Source of the DNA: Anaerolineae bacterium | GTDB taxonomy: Bacteria > Chloroflexota > Anaerolineae > Aggregatilineales > Phototrophicaceae | Direction of reading: 5' to 3' | NCBI GenBank assembly: GCA_026645945.1 | Contig: JAPKMO010000022.1 | Location: 1 to 48,889, forward strand | DNA: 48,889 nucleotides | Shown: piece by piece, positions 39,691 to 47,612 of the stretch | Layout: each line of letters opens with the position of its first letter | Numbering within the stretch: position 1 is the stretch's first letter | Notes under the pieces: model-generated | What the model saw: only the letters and a program-made list of their open reading frames with translations | What the model was told of the DNA's origin: nothing | Database searches by the model: none | Made by a program: the position numbers and the translations under genes

Positions 39691-41028
39691 CTAACCGCCG
39701 AGTACCCCGGCATCCTCCAGGATTTCCTGGTGCGCTTCCACGATCTTGTCCAGGGCTTCCTGGGCCGTGCCTTCGCCGCCCACCACGTAGGCGTGCAGGT
39801 AACGCTGCGCCGGCTCCAGCAGTTCGCCGAACTGCGGAATGTTCCAGAAGTCCTTAACGAAGGTCATCGAATCCGCAAACGCCGGGTTATAGGGCGTATT
39901 GCTCAAAAATTCTTCCGACTCCAGTACGTTGATATTGCAGGTGTAACCACCAACAGCCGCCCAACGGGACTGCACTTCTTCCTGGGCGAACCACTTGATG
40001 AAGGCTTTGGAGGCTTCCTGGCGCTCCGGGCTGATGTAGGAGAGGATGCTGAGGCCCTGGCCGCCCAGCGACACATACTGGTCGCCGTTGGGGCCCTTTG
40101 GTCCGGCGAAGAAGCCGGTGGTTTCGGCATACGGGTTGACGCCGGGGTTAATCAGCGCCGGGAAGAAGGCGAAGTAGTTCATAATCATGGCTGCCTGGCC
40201 GCTGATGAACACATCGTTCATTTCGGCGAAGAAGGCGTTGCCGGTGCCGGGCGGGGCGAAGCGGTACAGGTCTTTGTAGAATTCCAGCGCCTCGACGGCT
40301 TCCGGCGAATTGACGACGCCCATGACTTCGTTATTTTCGTTCTTCCAGTCCGCGCCCCAGCTAAAGAAAGCGTTCTGGAAGCCCATAATCAGGCCGTCGT
40401 AGTCAATCTGGGTATAAACGCCCACGCCGTACAGCCCCTCATCCGGGCGGGTGAAAAACTCGGCGATGTCGCGCAGTTCGGCCCAGGTTTCCGGCGGCTG
40501 GAGCGGGCGGCCATACTTGGCCTCGAAGTCGGCCATGTTCTGCGGGTCTTCAAACAGGTCTTTACGATAGGCCCAGCCGACCGCATCACCCTCGGTGGGG
40601 TAGGCATAATACCGGCCCGACCCGGTGGGATATTCAGCGTAATATTGCAGCGTGGCCGGGGTAACGGTTTCGGCGATGCCTTCGCTCACCAGGAAGTCGG
40701 TCAGATCAACATAATGCCCCTGCTCGACCCCCTGGCCGATCCACTGGCTGTCGCCCACGACCATATCATAGGCGTCGCCCTGGGCGGCCCACTCCACCGC
40801 CATGCGGTCGTAGAAGCTGCCCCAGGGTTCCTGAATGACGTTAACCTTGATGCCGGTTTCGGCCTCATATTCGTTGCCGATCTGCTGTAAGTAGTTGGCC
40901 GGGTCCCATTCCGCCCACAGGATAGTTAGCTGAGTGATGCCATCCTGCGCGACGGCGACATTGACGGAAACCAGCGCCAACAGCGCGAAAATCATCAGTG
41001 CTGCGAACCAGCGGGGTTGTTTAGACAT
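39691..41028 (-). CDS. Sugar ABC transporter substrate-binding protein (family 1)
   Basis: 445 aa, ATG with AGAAGGAG about 10 nt upstream. A Sec signal peptide covers roughly residues 1-27 (WFAALMIFALLALVSVNVAV then AQ). The mature part is a family-1 binding protein: TILWAEWDPANYLQQIGNEY, VNVIQEPWGSFYDRMAVEWA, YDMVVGDSQWIGQGV and later VFISGQAAMIMNYF and SYISPERQEASKAFIKWFA. It collects a carbohydrate for the MalF/MalG-type channel. There is no lipobox Cys, so it may be free or held by another means. Upstream is the ROK gene and a pair of TCGAAAAA repeats. Confidence 0.94.
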   Translation of the reverse strand: MSKQPRWFAALMIFALLALVSVNVAVAQDGITQLTILWAEWDPANYLQQIGNEYEAETGIKVNVIQEPWGSFYDRMAVEWAAQGDAYDMVVGDSQWIGQGVEQGHYVDLTDFLVSEGIAETVTPATLQYYAEYPTGSGRYYAYPTEGDAVGWAYRKDLFEDPQNMADFEAKYGRPLQPPETWAELRDIAEFFTRPDEGLYGVGVYTQIDYDGLIMGFQNAFFSWGADWKNENNEVMGVVNSPEAVEALEFYKDLYRFAPPGTGNAFFAEMNDVFISGQAAMIMNYFAFFPALINPGVNPYAETTGFFAGPKGPNGDQYVSLGGQGLSILSYISPERQEASKAFIKWFAQEEVQSRWAAVGGYTCNINVLESEEFLSNTPYNPAFADSMTFVKDFWNIPQFGELLEPAQRYLHAYVVGGEGTAQEALDKIVEAHQEILEDAGVLGG

Positions 41029-41058
41029 ACAGACTCATCTCCTTCTAAAGCCCTATTT

Positions 41059-41093
41059 TCGAAAAAGGTTCGTTGCAAGCGTTTCTCGAAAAA
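41059..41093. promoter_or_regulatory. Direct repeat TCGAAAAA, 27 bp apart
   Basis: TTTTCGAAAAAGGTTCGTTG and TTTCTCGAAAAACTTCCGTT share their central TCGAAAAA (41059-41066 and 41086-41093). They lie 31-65 bp before the binding-protein start. The ROK regulator encoded just upstream is the likeliest binder, as ROK operators are AT-rich with TTCGAA-like cores. No promoter could be set with confidence here. Confidence 0.4.
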
Positions 41094-41159
41094 CTTCCGT
41101 TCAACGTTCAAATGGTTGACCGCTGCTGCCTCCTTTACTCAACGTCCGTAATATTCGGG

Positions 41160-42395
41160 TTAACGCGCTGCCACCGACTGCGTGAGAATGCTCTGGTGGA
41201 CGACTGCGATCCCTCCCATCAAACAGGCATCGGCTCCATGCCGCGCCAGCACCACGCGGGCGGCGTCGGCGTTCCAGCGCAGCGCCCGCCAGCGCAGTTC
41301 CGCCTCCACCACCGGCAGCAAAAAATCGCTCGCCAGGCTTAACATGCCGCCCAACACCACCAGATCAGGGTTGAGCGCGTTCACCAGCGACGCGATGCCG
41401 ATGCCCAGGTAATGCCCCACCTGTTCCAGCGCCGTCCGCGCCACGTCATCCGACCGGCGGGCGGCTTCCAGCACCATCGGGATGGTCAGCCGCGACCAGT
41501 CGCGCTCCACCCACTCCGCCAGAACCGACGTTTCGCCCCATTCGACCGCGCGGCGAATCCGGCGGAACAGGGCCGGCGGGCTGACCAGGGTTTCCCAGCA
41601 GCCGCGATTGCCGCAGTTGCACGGCTCGCCGTCGGCTTCCAGCGTCATATGGCCGAACTCGCTGGCATATCCCAGCTTGCCCTTAAATAGATGCCCCTGG
41701 TTGACAATCGCCCCGCCCAGGCCGGTGCCGGCGCTGATGTACAGCACCGTATCGTAGCCGCGCGCCGCGCCGTAAAAATACTCGCCCAGGGCGGCCAGGT
41801 TGGCTTCGTTGTCCACAAAAATCGGGGTATCGGGGAAATGCCGGCGCAGGATGTCCCGCAGGGGGACATTTTCCCAACCCAGGTTGGGGGCAAACAGCAG
41901 CATCCCGGTTTCATGATCCACCAGCCCCGGCACGCCCAGGGCCAGCCCCAGCAGATGGCTGAGTCCCCTTCGCTGGCCGGTCTGCGCGGCGTCCGTCATC
42001 AGCGCCAGCGCGCGCGCCATCACGTCTGCCTGGCTCCAACCGCCGGTGGATTCCTTACGCTGGCAGATGACCTCGGCGGCGAAATTGGCGCAGGCGACCG
42101 AAATCGAATCTACGTCTATTTCCACGCCGATGATATGCCCTGCCGAGGGATTGAGTTTGAGCAGGGTGGAGGGCCGCCCGATGCTGGCGGAACTGAGGCC
42201 GATTTCATAAACAAAACGGCCTTCAATCAGCTCCCGCACGATGCTGGAGACGGTTGATTTATTTAAGCCCGTCATTTCGGCCAGCGCCGCACGCGAAATC
42301 GGGGCGTGTTCGCGCAGATGGTTCATAATAAGCGAAAGATTTATTTCGCGCACCAGGGCTTGATCGCCGGTGCGGGTGGGGGATCGCTTGGACAT
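41160..42395 (-). CDS. ROK-family transcriptional regulator (NagC/XylR type)
   Basis: 411 aa from the ATG at 42395; the frame runs on to 42596 but without coding character. Residues 12-62 are a winged helix (VREINLSLIMNHLREH, ISRAALAEMTGLNKSTVSSI). The sugar-kinase-like part has LGLALGVPGLVD, FVDNEANLAALGEYFYGAAR and SAGTGLGGAIV. The zinc site is complete: His249 with Cys259, Cys261 and Cys266 (EPCNCGNRGCWE). It should repress the carbohydrate locus until the sugar or a derivative binds. It is the first gene on its strand, with promoter 42498-42526. The binding-protein gene follows after 131 bp. Confidence 0.92.
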   Translation of the reverse strand: MSKRSPTRTGDQALVREINLSLIMNHLREHAPISRAALAEMTGLNKSTVSSIVRELIEGRFVYEIGLSSASIGRPSTLLKLNPSAGHIIGVEIDVDSISVACANFAAEVICQRKESTGGWSQADVMARALALMTDAAQTGQRRGLSHLLGLALGVPGLVDHETGMLLFAPNLGWENVPLRDILRRHFPDTPIFVDNEANLAALGEYFYGAARGYDTVLYISAGTGLGGAIVNQGHLFKGKLGYASEFGHMTLEADGEPCNCGNRGCWETLVSPPALFRRIRRAVEWGETSVLAEWVERDWSRLTIPMVLEAARRSDDVARTALEQVGHYLGIGIASLVNALNPDLVVLGGMLSLASDFLLPVVEAELRWRALRWNADAARVVLARHGADACLMGGIAVVHQSILTQSVAAR

Positions 42396-42497
42396 GCAGC
42401 ACCATTTCCCCGCCCAATATGAGCTGTTTTTTTCGGCACAAAAATATTTTTCTGGCAGCCGGATGCAGCTTGTTTGTTGCGCCAACCAACTAAGTCC

Positions 42498-42526
42498 AGT
42501 GTACCTTGAAAATTTCTGTTTCGCAA
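42498..42526 (-). promoter_or_regulatory. Promoter of the ROK gene
   Basis: On the minus strand TTGCGA (42526-42521), a 17-nt spacer and TACACT (42503-42498). The leader is about 95 nt and AT-rich near 42430-42455. The same 177-bp gap serves the divergent EamA gene, for which TATACA at 42542-42547 is the likely -10 box. Confidence 0.55.
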
Positions 42527-42572
42527 GAATTTGGGCGATGTTATACAATAAACGCGCCATCAGAGGTGCGCG

Positions 42573-43505
42573 GTGTTCAAACGGCTCTCCCCCCATACGG
42601 GCGCTGCGGCAGCGGCGCTGTTCGTCGCGTTTTTGTGGTCAACATCCTGGGTATTGATTAAATTCGGCCTGCGCGATGCGATTCCGCCGCTGATTTTCGC
42701 CGGGCTGCGTTACGGCCTGGCGTTTGTCTGCCTGGCCGTCTGGTCGCTGGGGCAGCCGTCCACCTGGGCGGCGCTACGCGGCCTCAGCCGGCGGGACTGG
42801 CTGGCGGTGGTGGCCCTGGGGCTGATCTTTTACGCTGTCACCCAGGGGACGCAGTTCCTCGGTTTAAAATATTTGCCTGCCGTCACGCTCAACCTGCTGA
42901 TGACCTTCAGCGCGGCGCTGGTGGCCGGCATGAGCGCCCTGGCCCTGCGCGAGCCGCCGACGCGGGCGCAGTGGGGCGGCGTGGGGCTGTACCTGGCGGG
43001 CGCGCTGGTGTTTTTTTATCCGGCTGCGCTGCCGGGGGACATGCTGCTGGGCGTAGGTATCGGGCTGGTGGGCGTGGCCGCGAACGCCGTTTCTGCGCTG
43101 ATGGGACGCGCGATCAACCGGCGGGAGCATCTGCCGCCGCTGGCAGTCACGGTCGTCAGCATGGGCATCGGCGCGGGCGCGCTGCTGGGGGCCGGCCTGG
43201 CCGTCGAAAGTTTCCCGGCGCTCAGCCTGTCCAGCATACTGATTATCGTCTGGCTGGCGGTGGTGAACACGGCCTTCGCCTTCACGCTCTGGAATCGCAG
43301 CCTGCGTGTGCTGTCCGCCCTGGAATCGAGCCTCATCAACAATTTGATGATGGTTTTTACCCCGCTGCTGGCCTGGCTGTTCCTGGGCGAAAACATCGGC
43401 GCGCAGCAGGCCGCCGGCTTAATTCTGGCCGGCGCGGGCATTCTGATCGTGCAGCTCCGGCACGTGCCGGGCGTGCTGGCAGGTCTGGTACAGAATCGGC
43501 GTTAA
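42573..43505 (+). CDS. EamA/DMT-superfamily transporter
   Basis: 310 aa, GTG start with AGAGG 7 nt upstream. About ten hydrophobic helices are arranged as two EamA repeats. The first begins AAAALFVAFLWSTSWVLIKF and the second near residue 155 with LLGVGIGLVGVAANAVSALM. ALESSLINNLMMVFTPLLAW and LFLGENIGAQQAAGLILAGA are the usual closing segments. It is probably an exporter of amino acids or other metabolites. It reads away from the ROK gene, whose product might also regulate it, though no direct evidence for this is visible. Confidence 0.9.
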   Translation: MFKRLSPHTGAAAAALFVAFLWSTSWVLIKFGLRDAIPPLIFAGLRYGLAFVCLAVWSLGQPSTWAALRGLSRRDWLAVVALGLIFYAVTQGTQFLGLKYLPAVTLNLLMTFSAALVAGMSALALREPPTRAQWGGVGLYLAGALVFFYPAALPGDMLLGVGIGLVGVAANAVSALMGRAINRREHLPPLAVTVVSMGIGAGALLGAGLAVESFPALSLSSILIIVWLAVVNTAFAFTLWNRSLRVLSALESSLINNLMMVFTPLLAWLFLGENIGAQQAAGLILAGAGILIVQLRHVPGVLAGLVQNRR

Positions 43506-43524
43506 CGGATTGGGATGATGTTGT

Positions 43525-43548
43525 GGGGCAGCCGCGCCGGGCTGCCCC
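43525..43548. terminator. Two-way hairpin between convergent genes
   Basis: GGGGCAGCC and GGCTGCCCC form a perfect 9-bp stem with a 6-nt loop, between the EamA stop (43505) and the stop of the leftward membrane-protein gene (43568). On the + strand CGACAAAAACG follows, without a T-run. Confidence 0.5.
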
Positions 43549-43567
43549 GACAAAAACGCGGAAAGGA

Positions 43568-44518
43568 TTACGCCCACATTTCCAGCGCGTTAGCGGCGTG
43601 GGGGTCGTTGCTTTCGGCGCACATTTCGGCAAAGGCGAGATGCCGGTAGCCGATGATGTTTTCATCTACCGCGCCGACGTAATGAACGATCCAGCCAAAA
43701 ACGAACAGATTGAGGTTGTGGCCGGCCTCATGGTCGCGGAAGTCGCCGCCCGCGCGGCGGTGGATGAAACCGATGTTTCCCATATTGTAGGCAGTGCCGG
43801 CGTAGTTTAAATTACTGCCGATGCCGCCGACCAGAAATAACGTGCCGGTCGGCCAGCTGGCCTGCGCCAGCTTGCCCTTGATGCTCGGCGCGCTGTTGGC
43901 CGGGTCGCCGCCGATGCGAAACAGATGCACGTTAAACGGCCAGCCGATCAGCAGCCCGAACACGATGCTGATGACCAGCAGAACTAAACCGACCCCGAAC
44001 GCACCCCAGGACATCGGCGCGGCCCAGCACAGCCAGCCAATCACCCCCTGGTAAAAACCGTTTTGCGAAACCGCGCCGATGCTGGCGATGAAACCCAGCA
44101 CAAACAGCACGATGCCGATGATTAAACCCACCGTCTCGTTACCAAAGGCCGGCGTATAGATGTTGTAGGCCAGCACGCCGTTTAAGGAACTGCCGAAGCC
44201 GATCAGCAGGCCGCGCATGACGCCGGTGAAGGCGGCTTCTGTGCCGCTGTTGGATTGCAGCGAGACGGTCGCCGCGATGTAAACGACGATGCTGGCGACC
44301 AGGATAATCAAACCCGGCACGCGCGTGAAGAAAAAGCCGAAGTAATTACCGATGAAGGTGATGATGCTGCCGTCGGCCTGAACCGGCACCAGCCACCCGC
44401 CGCTGTCGGTGGTGAGGATGTGAATCAGCACCATGATAACCACACCCACGCCGGCGCCCCAGAACGCCGGTCCGAAAGACTGAACCTTCAACCGCCCCAG
44501 ATTCATTGCCCTGTTCAT
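43568..44518 (-). CDS. Multi-helix membrane protein with C-terminal HExxH motif
   Basis: 316 aa from the ATG at 44518, which has AGGTGGG upstream; ORF sequence further back is not needed. Six or seven membrane helices occupy residues 15-195, among them FGPAFWGAGVGVVIMVLIHI and LIIGIVLFVLGFIASIGAVS. After the last helix a soluble end of about 115 residues carries RDHEAGHNLNLFVFGWIVHY with HEAGH at 263-267, then VGAVDENIIGYR and FAEMCAES with Glu298 and Glu302 as possible third zinc ligands. HExxH is the zinc signature of many metalloproteases, but I cannot place this in a named peptidase family, and a structural zinc site is also possible. It follows the phn genes but is separated from them by a terminator. 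Confidence 0.7.
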   Translation of the reverse strand: MNRAMNLGRLKVQSFGPAFWGAGVGVVIMVLIHILTTDSGGWLVPVQADGSIITFIGNYFGFFFTRVPGLIILVASIVVYIAATVSLQSNSGTEAAFTGVMRGLLIGFGSSLNGVLAYNIYTPAFGNETVGLIIGIVLFVLGFIASIGAVSQNGFYQGVIGWLCWAAPMSWGAFGVGLVLLVISIVFGLLIGWPFNVHLFRIGGDPANSAPSIKGKLAQASWPTGTLFLVGGIGSNLNYAGTAYNMGNIGFIHRRAGGDFRDHEAGHNLNLFVFGWIVHYVGAVDENIIGYRHLAFAEMCAESNDPHAANALEMWA

Positions 44519-44613
44519 TACAACCCACCTTAAACTCACTGGCGATATTTACATTTTAATGAGATTTTATTTTTTCGCACAGTTGGGGAAGAAAATTCCC
44601 ATCGGGCAGGGCA

Positions 44614-44642
44614 TAAAAACGGGCGGCCTGGTGTGGCCGCCC
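44614..44642 (-). terminator. Rho-independent terminator of the phn operon
   Basis: On the minus strand GGGCGGCC, a 6-nt loop and GGCCGCCC are followed by GTTTTTATG. The 8-bp stem begins 30 bp after the phnE stop. Stem plus T-run make this the best intrinsic terminator in the window. Confidence 0.75.
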
Positions 44643-44671
44643 CGTCTGGAAACCGCTAACCGGCGGTTTAG

Positions 44672-46762
44672 CTACATCACGCGCTCGCGGATGGAGGCGC
44701 TGGCGTAATCCAGCACCGAAACAACGATGGCGATTGCCAGCACAGCCACGCCGGCGTCCCGGTAGCGCAGCAGGTTGATCTGCTGCTGGAGCAGGAAACC
44801 CACGCCGCCGCCGCCCACAAAGCCGATGATGGTGGACATACGCACGTTGATGTCCCAGCGGTACATGGTGAAGGCGATGTACGGCGGGATGATCTGCGGC
44901 ACGACCGCGTACATGATGGTTTGGAGGCGGTTCGCGCCGGTGCTTTGCAGCGCTTCAATCGGCCCGCTGTCTATGTTTTCGATCTGCTCGGAATACAGCT
45001 TGCCGAGCGAGGCGATGGAGTGCAGCGTCAGCGCCAGCACGCCGGCGAACGGCCCGATGCCGACCCAGATGACGAACACCAGACCCATGATAAGCGGCTC
45101 GATGGAGCGCAGCGCGTTCAGGATGGTGCGGGTGGTATTGTACAGAATTTCGCCCAGCGGGAAGGTGGCCTTTGTGCCGGCCAGTGCGGCGGATAGACTG
45201 CCCAGCACCGCGCCGATCAGCATCGCCTGGGTAACGTAGGGATAAAGCGTGAGGCCAGGCAGGCTGACCGAACTGCGCGTCGAAGGCAGCGTGCCGGCGA
45301 TCACGGCGCGGTCAACGTTGAGGACGGCAGCCGTCCCCACCAGCGCCACAATGATGCCAACCCAGGACAGGGCGGTTTGAATCGAGCGGCTGGTGGCCGT
45401 CGGGCGCGCGGGCTGCGGGACGAAGCGCCGGTACAGCGCGGGCAGGATGCCGGACGCCAGCGAGGCCGCCGCTACGGGGGGCAGCAGCCCCAACCAGGCC
45501 GCCTGCATCCCGATGGACGCCACCATGCCCATCAAAATCGCGCCGCAGATGGCCCCCAGCGCACCGCCCAGCAGGTGCGCCGGCGCGCCGTGCAGCTTTT
45601 TTAGGCCGTTCAGCGCCAGCGACATGCCCGCCGACGACACCGTGAATGCGCCGGTGATGCCGGCAATCGGCAGAATCGCCAGTTCGACCAGCTGGCCCAG
45701 CGAGCCGATGAAGTTCGACAGGTAGCGCGGCAGACCTTCGGTAAACAGGCCGCCGAACAGGATGCCCAGGCCGCCCAGCAAGCCGATGGCGGCGACCACC
45801 ACCACCGCCAGCAGCAGCTTGCTGGCGATTTCTCGCAGGTGATCGCTGTTCAGGCTGATGCTTGACGCCTGCGCCCGCGAGGATGTGACGGCGGCGAACA
45901 GAAATAACGACGACAGCGCCCCGACCGCATCCAGGCTGAAGCCCGCGCCTTTGCCCACGTTGACGGCCAGCGTCCCGATGCGTCCCAGCACCTCCGTCCC
46001 CAGCAGCCAGCCGACCGGCAGCAGCGCAAAGCCGACCAGCAGATTGCCCAACGACATCCGCACCGGGCGCATGAGGTTGTGCGCGGCGAAAAAGCTGAGG
46101 ATGGCCGAGGGTAAAATCGAAAGCGAGGTGGCGATCAAAGCCAGAAAGATGGTTTCGATCATCTTCTCCAGCACCAGGCCGGTTGTGTCGCTAAAACGCG
46201 GCAGCCCTGCCGGAAAACGCCCTTGCGCCTCGACGGTGTGCGTCTGGCCGGATGTGCCACGAATGCGCGGCACTTCGATTTCGACCGTGAACGTGCCGTC
46301 CGGGTTGGTCACAAAATTGTCGTTACTCGTCCCCACCACCTGCCGGATGCGCCGCTCGCCATCAGCGGCGATCCAGTTGATGCGCGCCAGCGAATCGGGA
46401 TAAAAATTGTACCCCTGCACGGTGACGAGTTCGCCGCTGCGGGCGCAGGCCGGGGTGACGACAACATGCGGCTCGTCGCCGCCGGTCGGCTCTGCCGGGG
46501 CCGGCGCGCTGCCGTCCGCCGGGCAGTCCATCAGGATGGGGGTGGTCGCGTTGATGATGGTGTAATCCTGCTGGAAGATGTTGGGGGACAGCAGTTCGCG
46601 CAGGGCATTGCCGACGTTTTGCTGGCGCAGCGGCTCCTGTGGGCGGTTCAGGTTGATGTCCGTCACCGACCAGCCGTAGGCGAAGATAATCAATACGGCG
46701 GCGGCAGCCACCACCATCAGCAGGCGGCGCTGCGCGCCGCGCGAGGTAAGCCGGTTTAACAT
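44672..46762 (-). CDS. phnE: Enlarged PhnE-type phosphonate/phosphite ABC permease
   Basis: 696 aa, ATG with TAGGAG 9 nt upstream. An N-terminal membrane helix (about 15-31) is followed by some 170 residues outside the membrane. These include a beta-rich piece like an IPT/TIG module (VVVTPACARSGELVTVQGYN, FYPDSLARINWI). The PhnE core starts near 205 (EKMIETIFLALIATSLSILP) and resumes near 540 (EILYNTTRTILNALRSIEPL), with a long hydrophobic insertion of several helices between. The coupling loop EALQSTGANRLQTIMYAVVP is standard. Ordinary PhnE is about 260-290 aa, so this is more than twice the length. Role: channel for the importer with PhnC and PhnD. Confidence 0.85.
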   Translation of the reverse strand: MLNRLTSRGAQRRLLMVVAAAAVLIIFAYGWSVTDINLNRPQEPLRQQNVGNALRELLSPNIFQQDYTIINATTPILMDCPADGSAPAPAEPTGGDEPHVVVTPACARSGELVTVQGYNFYPDSLARINWIAADGERRIRQVVGTSNDNFVTNPDGTFTVEIEVPRIRGTSGQTHTVEAQGRFPAGLPRFSDTTGLVLEKMIETIFLALIATSLSILPSAILSFFAAHNLMRPVRMSLGNLLVGFALLPVGWLLGTEVLGRIGTLAVNVGKGAGFSLDAVGALSSLFLFAAVTSSRAQASSISLNSDHLREIASKLLLAVVVVAAIGLLGGLGILFGGLFTEGLPRYLSNFIGSLGQLVELAILPIAGITGAFTVSSAGMSLALNGLKKLHGAPAHLLGGALGAICGAILMGMVASIGMQAAWLGLLPPVAAASLASGILPALYRRFVPQPARPTATSRSIQTALSWVGIIVALVGTAAVLNVDRAVIAGTLPSTRSSVSLPGLTLYPYVTQAMLIGAVLGSLSAALAGTKATFPLGEILYNTTRTILNALRSIEPLIMGLVFVIWVGIGPFAGVLALTLHSIASLGKLYSEQIENIDSGPIEALQSTGANRLQTIMYAVVPQIIPPYIAFTMYRWDINVRMSTIIGFVGGGGVGFLLQQQINLLRYRDAGVAVLAIAIVVSVLDYASASIRERVM

Positions 46763-46773
46763 AAACGCCGCTC

Positions 46774-47532
46774 CTAATGAATCTCCACCTCAACCGCGTC
46801 CTCGCCGTAAATCTGGCGGAAGCGTTCGTTATCAATCTGCTCCGGCGGGCCGTCGAATTCCAGCCGGCCATCCTTGAGCGCAATCACCCGGTCGGCATAC
46901 GCGCGCGCCAGGCTTAAAAAGTGCAGGCTGCACAGGATGGTGATGCCGTCCTCTTTGTTGAGCAGTTCGAGGTACTTCATAACCGAATGGGAAGTGGCCG
47001 GGTCGAGGCTGGCGACCGGCTCATCGGCCAGCATCAGTTCCGGGTTTTGCATCAGCGCCCGCGCGATGCCCACCCGCTGCTGCTGCCCGCCGCTTAACGA
47101 GCTGGCGCGCTGGTAAGCCTTTTCCGTGATGCCCACCCGTTCCAGCGCGGCCAGGGCGCGTTCGTGTTCGGCACGCGGCACGTAGTTCACCAGGCTGAAC
47201 AGCGGGTTGATGTACCCCAACCGCCCGCTCATCACATTGGTGATGACGCTGGAACGTTTAACCAGATTGAACTGCTGGAAGATCATGCCGATGCGGCGGC
47301 GAATCTGGCGCAGTTCGTCATCGGTCGCCGCCGTGATGTCCAGCCCGCGCCAGATGATGCGGCCCTCGGTCGGGTCAATCAGCCGGTTGATGCAGCGCAG
47401 CAGCGTGGATTTGCCCGAACCGCTCAGGCCGATGATCGCCACGAACTGCCCTTCCGGGATTTCCAGATTGATATTGCTCAGCGCCTGGAAGCCGTTTTCA
47501 TAGATTTTGGTCAGGTTTTCGATGATGAGCAT
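46774..47532 (-). CDS. phnC: PhnC-type ABC transporter ATP-binding protein
   Basis: 252 aa from the ATG at 47532 (MLIIENLTKIYENGFQALSN), with GAGAG ahead; a TTG two codons earlier is not needed. Walker A GLSGSGKST at 35-43, Q-loop IFQQFNLVKR, signature LSGGQ at 146-150, Walker B MLADEP at 167-172 and switch His204 (SLHFLSLARAYADRV). IFQQFNLV and the absence of a long C-terminal domain are typical of PhnC. It powers import of phosphonates, phosphite or related anions. It is the middle gene of phnD-phnC-phnE and lies after a strong hairpin. Confidence 0.92.
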   Translation of the reverse strand: MLIIENLTKIYENGFQALSNINLEIPEGQFVAIIGLSGSGKSTLLRCINRLIDPTEGRIIWRGLDITAATDDELRQIRRRIGMIFQQFNLVKRSSVITNVMSGRLGYINPLFSLVNYVPRAEHERALAALERVGITEKAYQRASSLSGGQQQRVGIARALMQNPELMLADEPVASLDPATSHSVMKYLELLNKEDGITILCSLHFLSLARAYADRVIALKDGRLEFDGPPEQIDNERFRQIYGEDAVEVEIH

Positions 47533-47553
47533 AAACAACTCTCAATAAAACAC

Positions 47554-47579
47554 ACGGGCAGAGGAAAACCTCTGCCCGT
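47554..47579 (-). terminator. Perfect hairpin between phnD and phnC
   Basis: ACGGGCAGAGG, a 4-nt loop and CCTCTGCCCGT form an 11-bp perfect stem. On the minus strand it is followed by GTGTTTTATT. It lies in the 80-bp gap between phnD and phnC, so it may stop part of the transcripts and keep the binding protein in excess. Confidence 0.65.
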
Positions 47580-47612
47580 AATATACCCTATTGCTGCCGC
47601 GCAATCGAATAC

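Noticed and set aside
39646..40890. 414-codon open frame on the + strand
   Set aside because: Antisense to the sugar-binding protein, which has a signal peptide and family motifs.
42396..42596. N-terminal extension of the ROK regulator
   Set aside because: It covers the promoter at 42498-42526 and has no coding character; the ATG at 42395 gives the normal ROK beginning.
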